In this document: positions 33,044 to 35,206 of the stretch, in pieces
Numbering within the stretch: the first letter of the stretch is position 1
How the letters are laid out: every line of letters begins with the position of its first letter
DNA from: Candidatus Rokuibacteriota bacterium
Lineage (GTDB): Bacteria; Methylomirabilota; Methylomirabilia; Rokubacteriales; CSP1-6
Direction of reading: 5' to 3'
NCBI GenBank assembly: GCA_003221615.1
Contig: QHSQ01000171.1
Coordinates: 1-35,206 of the forward strand
DNA: 35,206 nucleotides
Program-made: the position numbers and the translations under genes
Notes under the pieces: model-generated
Databases searched by the model: none
What the model was told of the DNA's origin: nothing
Seen by the model: only the letters and a program-made list of their open reading frames with translations

Positions 33044-34456
33044 TCAACGCGATGCGGTGCGATGCGCCAGCGGCGGCACATTCGACAAGAGCGCGCCGAG
33101 TCCCTCCGCCATCGTCAGGTGGGCCAGAACGGCGTCGCGAAGCTTGGGATAAGGCAGCTCGGCCAGCATGGCCGCCTGAACCGCCGCCATCACCTCACCG
33201 GCCTCGGGCCCGATCATCGTGAAGCCGAGGATACGATCGTCACTTGCCGAGACGAGCGCTTTCATCAAGCCCGGCCGTGCGTCCACCGCTTGCACCCGCA
33301 GCACGTCGCTCATCGGGAGCTTCGCCACGCGGGTCGCCACGCCCTGGCGATGTGCGTCGCGCTCGCTCAATCCAACGTGGGCCAGTGGCGGATCCGTGAA
33401 CACGCAGTACGGGATCAGCCGGTCGCGCGTGCTGCGGTTGCCGCCGGCAAGATTGTCTTTGATGATCCGGAAGTCGTCGACCGAGGCGTGCGTGAAGTGT
33501 GGGGTCCCGGCGCATTCGCCGATAGCCCAGACGTCCGGCGCGGTCGTCTCGAGCCGGTCGTTGACACGCACGTAGCCCCGAGCGCCGAGCTCGATGCCGG
33601 CCTGCTCGAGGCCCACCCCGGCCGTGTTGGGTGTGCGCCCTACGGCGACGAGGATGTCGCTGCCTTCGATCCGTTGCTCGCCGTCTGCCGTCCGCACCAG
33701 CACCGTGACGTCCTTTCCCGACCGACCGTGCACACGGAGCGTCTGGGCCCCGACGAGACATTCGATGCCTTCGGCGCTCAGGATCCGCTGCACTTCACTG
33801 GAGATGTCGGGATCTTCCTGGCTGAGAAGCTGCGGGTCATGCTGGATGATCGTCACGCGACTGCCGAAGCGACGGTACGCCTGGCTGAATTCGACACCGA
33901 CATAGCCTCCGCCCAGCACGACCAGGTGTGGCGGCACGTGGTCGAATTCCAGCGCTTCGATGCTGGTCAGCGGGCCGGACGCCTCCAGGCCGGGAACGCC
34001 GGGAATCGTCCCGTGGGTGCCGACGTTGACGAAGACCTTGTCTGCGTGGAGGACACGCGCCCCCCCGTCGTTCAGACGCACCTCCAGTGTTTTCGGAGCG
34101 ACGAAACGGCCGGTCCCCATGATCAGCTCGGTGCCGCTGTCCTTGTAGGCGCGCAGGTGCGCGTCGACCTGCCTGTCGACCATGTCGCGCTTGCGCTGGC
34201 GAACCTTCATCATGTCGACCGCGACGCGATCGGTCATCGTCCCGAACTCCGCGCCGTGGCGCGCGACGTACGCGACGTTCGCGCTCCATATCTCGTTCTT
34301 GCTCGGCATGCAGTTGATGTTCGGGCACGAGCCGCCGATCCATCGGCGCTCCACGACCGCCGTGCGTCGGCCGGATCGTGCCAGATCCCAGGCGAGCAGC
34401 TTCCCGCCCTGTCCACTGCCGAGCACGAGCGCGTCGAACCGTTCCGGTGCAGCCAT
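33044..34456 (-). CDS. FAD-dependent pyridine nucleotide-disulfide oxidoreductase (dihydrolipoamide dehydrogenase/MerA-like)
   Basis: A 470-residue class I flavoprotein disulfide reductase. ATG 34456 has GGAGGGA 6-7 bases upstream. The FAD motif LVLGSGQGGK is at the N-terminus, the redox disulfide C44-C49 is in GGSCPNINCMPSK, the NAD(P)H motif is LVVLGGGYVGVEF, and DVWAIGECAG is the second FAD segment. The C-terminal HLTMAE matches the HPTxxE acid-base region. There is no C-terminal Cys pair, so mercuric reductase activity is not indicated. Such enzymes reduce lipoamide, glutathione or mycothiol disulfides in the cytosol. Between the sigma factor and the OsmC selenoprotein, it is a good candidate to supply reducing power to the latter. 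Confidence 0.92.
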   Translation of the reverse strand: MAAPERFDALVLGSGQGGKLLAWDLARSGRRTAVVERRWIGGSCPNINCMPSKNEIWSANVAYVARHGAEFGTMTDRVAVDMMKVRQRKRDMVDRQVDAHLRAYKDSGTELIMGTGRFVAPKTLEVRLNDGGARVLHADKVFVNVGTHGTIPGVPGLEASGPLTSIEALEFDHVPPHLVVLGGGYVGVEFSQAYRRFGSRVTIIQHDPQLLSQEDPDISSEVQRILSAEGIECLVGAQTLRVHGRSGKDVTVLVRTADGEQRIEGSDILVAVGRTPNTAGVGLEQAGIELGARGYVRVNDRLETTAPDVWAIGECAGTPHFTHASVDDFRIIKDNLAGGNRSTRDRLIPYCVFTDPPLAHVGLSERDAHRQGVATRVAKLPMSDVLRVQAVDARPGLMKALVSASDDRILGFTMIGPEAGEVMAAVQAAMLAELPYPKLRDAVLAHLTMAEGLGALLSNVPPLAHRTASR

Positions 34457-34487
34457 ACAGTCCCTCCAGGCAGAAGGTCTTCGGACG

Positions 34488-35144
34488 TCAGCCTTCTGAT
34501 GAACGTGTCTGCACTCCGGTTTCGGAGGTCCCTTCGATTTGCATGAACGTCGAGAGCCGTTTGCGAAGCAGGAGACGCGCACGGTGGGCGCGGGTCTTCG
34601 CCGTCCCAACTGTGATCCCTAGGGCGTCGGCGACCTCGGCCATCGATAATCCTTCGACATCGCGCAGGACGATCGCGGCCCGATAGTGAGGCGGAAGCTC
34701 CGAGACCGCCGAGCTGAGCACGCCCCGAAGCTCCGTTCGCATCGCCGGGTCGTCGAGCTTCGTCGACCAGTCGGTGATCCGATCCGCATGGTGGCCATCC
34801 TCGTGGAACTGGGGAAGGACTTCGTCAAGCGTGATCTCGTTGCGTCGGTGTGCGCCGCTTCGGCGGTTCTGGTAAGCGGCGTTTGCGGTGATGCGGTAGA
34901 TCCACGATCGCAGTGACGACTCACGCCGGAACGTGTCGATCTTCCTCACCACGTTCCAGAACGCGTCCTGCACGACCTCCTCGGCGTCTTGTCGGTTGCC
35001 CGTGATCGCGATCGCGAGGCGATACGCGCGGTCGCCGAATGTGGCGACGAGACACTCGGCGGCGGTCGCATCGCGCCGGCGCAACGCTTCGACGAGCCGC
35101 CAGTCGCAGTCACCTTTCTGCTGAATGCCATCCGGATGAATCAC
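34488..35144 (-). CDS. ECF-type RNA polymerase sigma factor (sigma-70 family)
   Basis: A 218-residue extracytoplasmic-function sigma factor. Region 2 is clear (FGDRAYRLAIAITGNRQDAE, then EEVVQDAFWNVVRKIDTFR and SLRSWIYRITANAAYQNRRS); region 4 includes LPPHYRAAIVLRDVEGLSMA and the helix-turn-helix VADALGITVGTAKTRAHRAR. It would direct polymerase to a stress regulon. No anti-sigma gene is visible downstream; the next genes are the reductase and OsmC selenoprotein, 31 and 23 bp apart, so the sigma factor probably drives its own operon. The GTG start at 35144 lacks a ribosome binding site and may be slightly long. Only 62 bp remain upstream in the window. Confidence 0.92.
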   Translation of the reverse strand: MIHPDGIQQKGDCDWRLVEALRRRDATAAECLVATFGDRAYRLAIAITGNRQDAEEVVQDAFWNVVRKIDTFRRESSLRSWIYRITANAAYQNRRSGAHRRNEITLDEVLPQFHEDGHHADRITDWSTKLDDPAMRTELRGVLSSAVSELPPHYRAAIVLRDVEGLSMAEVADALGITVGTAKTRAHRARLLLRKRLSTFMQIEGTSETGVQTRSSEG

Positions 35145-35206
35145 GACGTCGAGCGGGGCGCGCGGTGCGCGGCCAGCGTTCCTTGATACCCTGAGCTGCT
35201 TGACGT

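Noticed and set aside
33044-34456. Mercuric reductase (MerA) partner for the MerB-like protein
   Set aside because: The MerA C-terminal Cys pair and N-terminal metal-binding domain are absent, and the gene is over 20 kb away with OsmC.
33062-34546. 494-residue plus-strand ORF opposite the disulfide reductase
   Set aside because: Antisense shadow without a ribosome binding site or family features.
35145-35206. ECF promoter with GGAAC ahead of the sigma gene
   Set aside because: GGAAC is present on the minus strand, but no -10 element lies at the usual 16-17 bp spacing.

Overview
The window is GC-rich bacterial chromosome with tightly packed operons, Shine-Dalgarno-led starts (several GTG or TTG) and no RNA genes, CRISPR arrays, insertion sequences or phage genes that I could recognise. 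Gene content (Liv-type ABC transporter, amidohydrolase-2 enzymes, a luciferase-like monooxygenase, TauD and VOC dioxygenases, a molybdopterin oxidoreductase, orphan solute-binding proteins) resembles uncultured soil or sediment lineages such as Rokubacteria/Methylomirabilota. That assignment is inference.

The main result is that three genes which look split by a stop codon are better read as selenoprotein genes. In each, the stop is UGA, the two halves are in the same frame, the UGA falls where the protein family has its redox-active or catalytic cysteine, and a hairpin with a G in its small apical loop starts within the bacterial SECIS distance. They are an alkylmercury-lyase (MerB)-like protein (10512-11261, Sec156 at MerB Cys159), a carboxymuconolactone decarboxylase/AhpD-like protein (12530-13090, CxxU) and an OsmC-like protein (32514-33020, Sec65 at the peroxidatic Cys). 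OsmC-like and AhpD-like selenoproteins are known types; I do not know of a described Sec-containing MerB homologue.

Layout. 1-2400: a HiPIP-like remnant, a secreted cytochrome P460-like protein whose haem motif has lost one Cys, and an SDR protein without the usual catalytic Tyr. 2420-7954: a GT2 membrane glycosyltransferase facing a minus-strand lipoprotein with overlapping 3' ends, then a glycan cluster (DoxX, DPM1-like GT2, DUF2064, GT-C). 8232-13090: a minus-strand operon running CMD-Sec, amidohydrolase, MerB-like-Sec, flavin monooxygenase, O-methyltransferase. 13150-17636: an ArsR regulator with a decayed second copy and a shared palindromic operator candidate, an oligopeptide-type binding protein, a class IV aminotransferase and a TauD dioxygenase. 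17901-24833: DUF899, DUF2182, Tat-exported SMP-30, catechol 2,3-dioxygenase-like VOC protein, two deletion-scarred pseudogenes and a molybdopterin oxidoreductase. 24868-30487: a complete branched-chain amino-acid-type ABC transporter (livG-livF-SBP-livH-livM) ending in a 3-hydroxyisobutyrate dehydrogenase-like gene. 30585-31835: a second amidohydrolase. 31962-35144: an operon of ECF sigma factor, dihydrolipoamide dehydrogenase-like reductase, OsmC-Sec and a short FUSC-type membrane protein, probably an oxidative or thiol stress module.

No selA, selB, selC or selD gene lies in the window, so Sec use by the host rests on the UGA positions and the hairpins. Finding the Sec machinery elsewhere in the genome is the first test.
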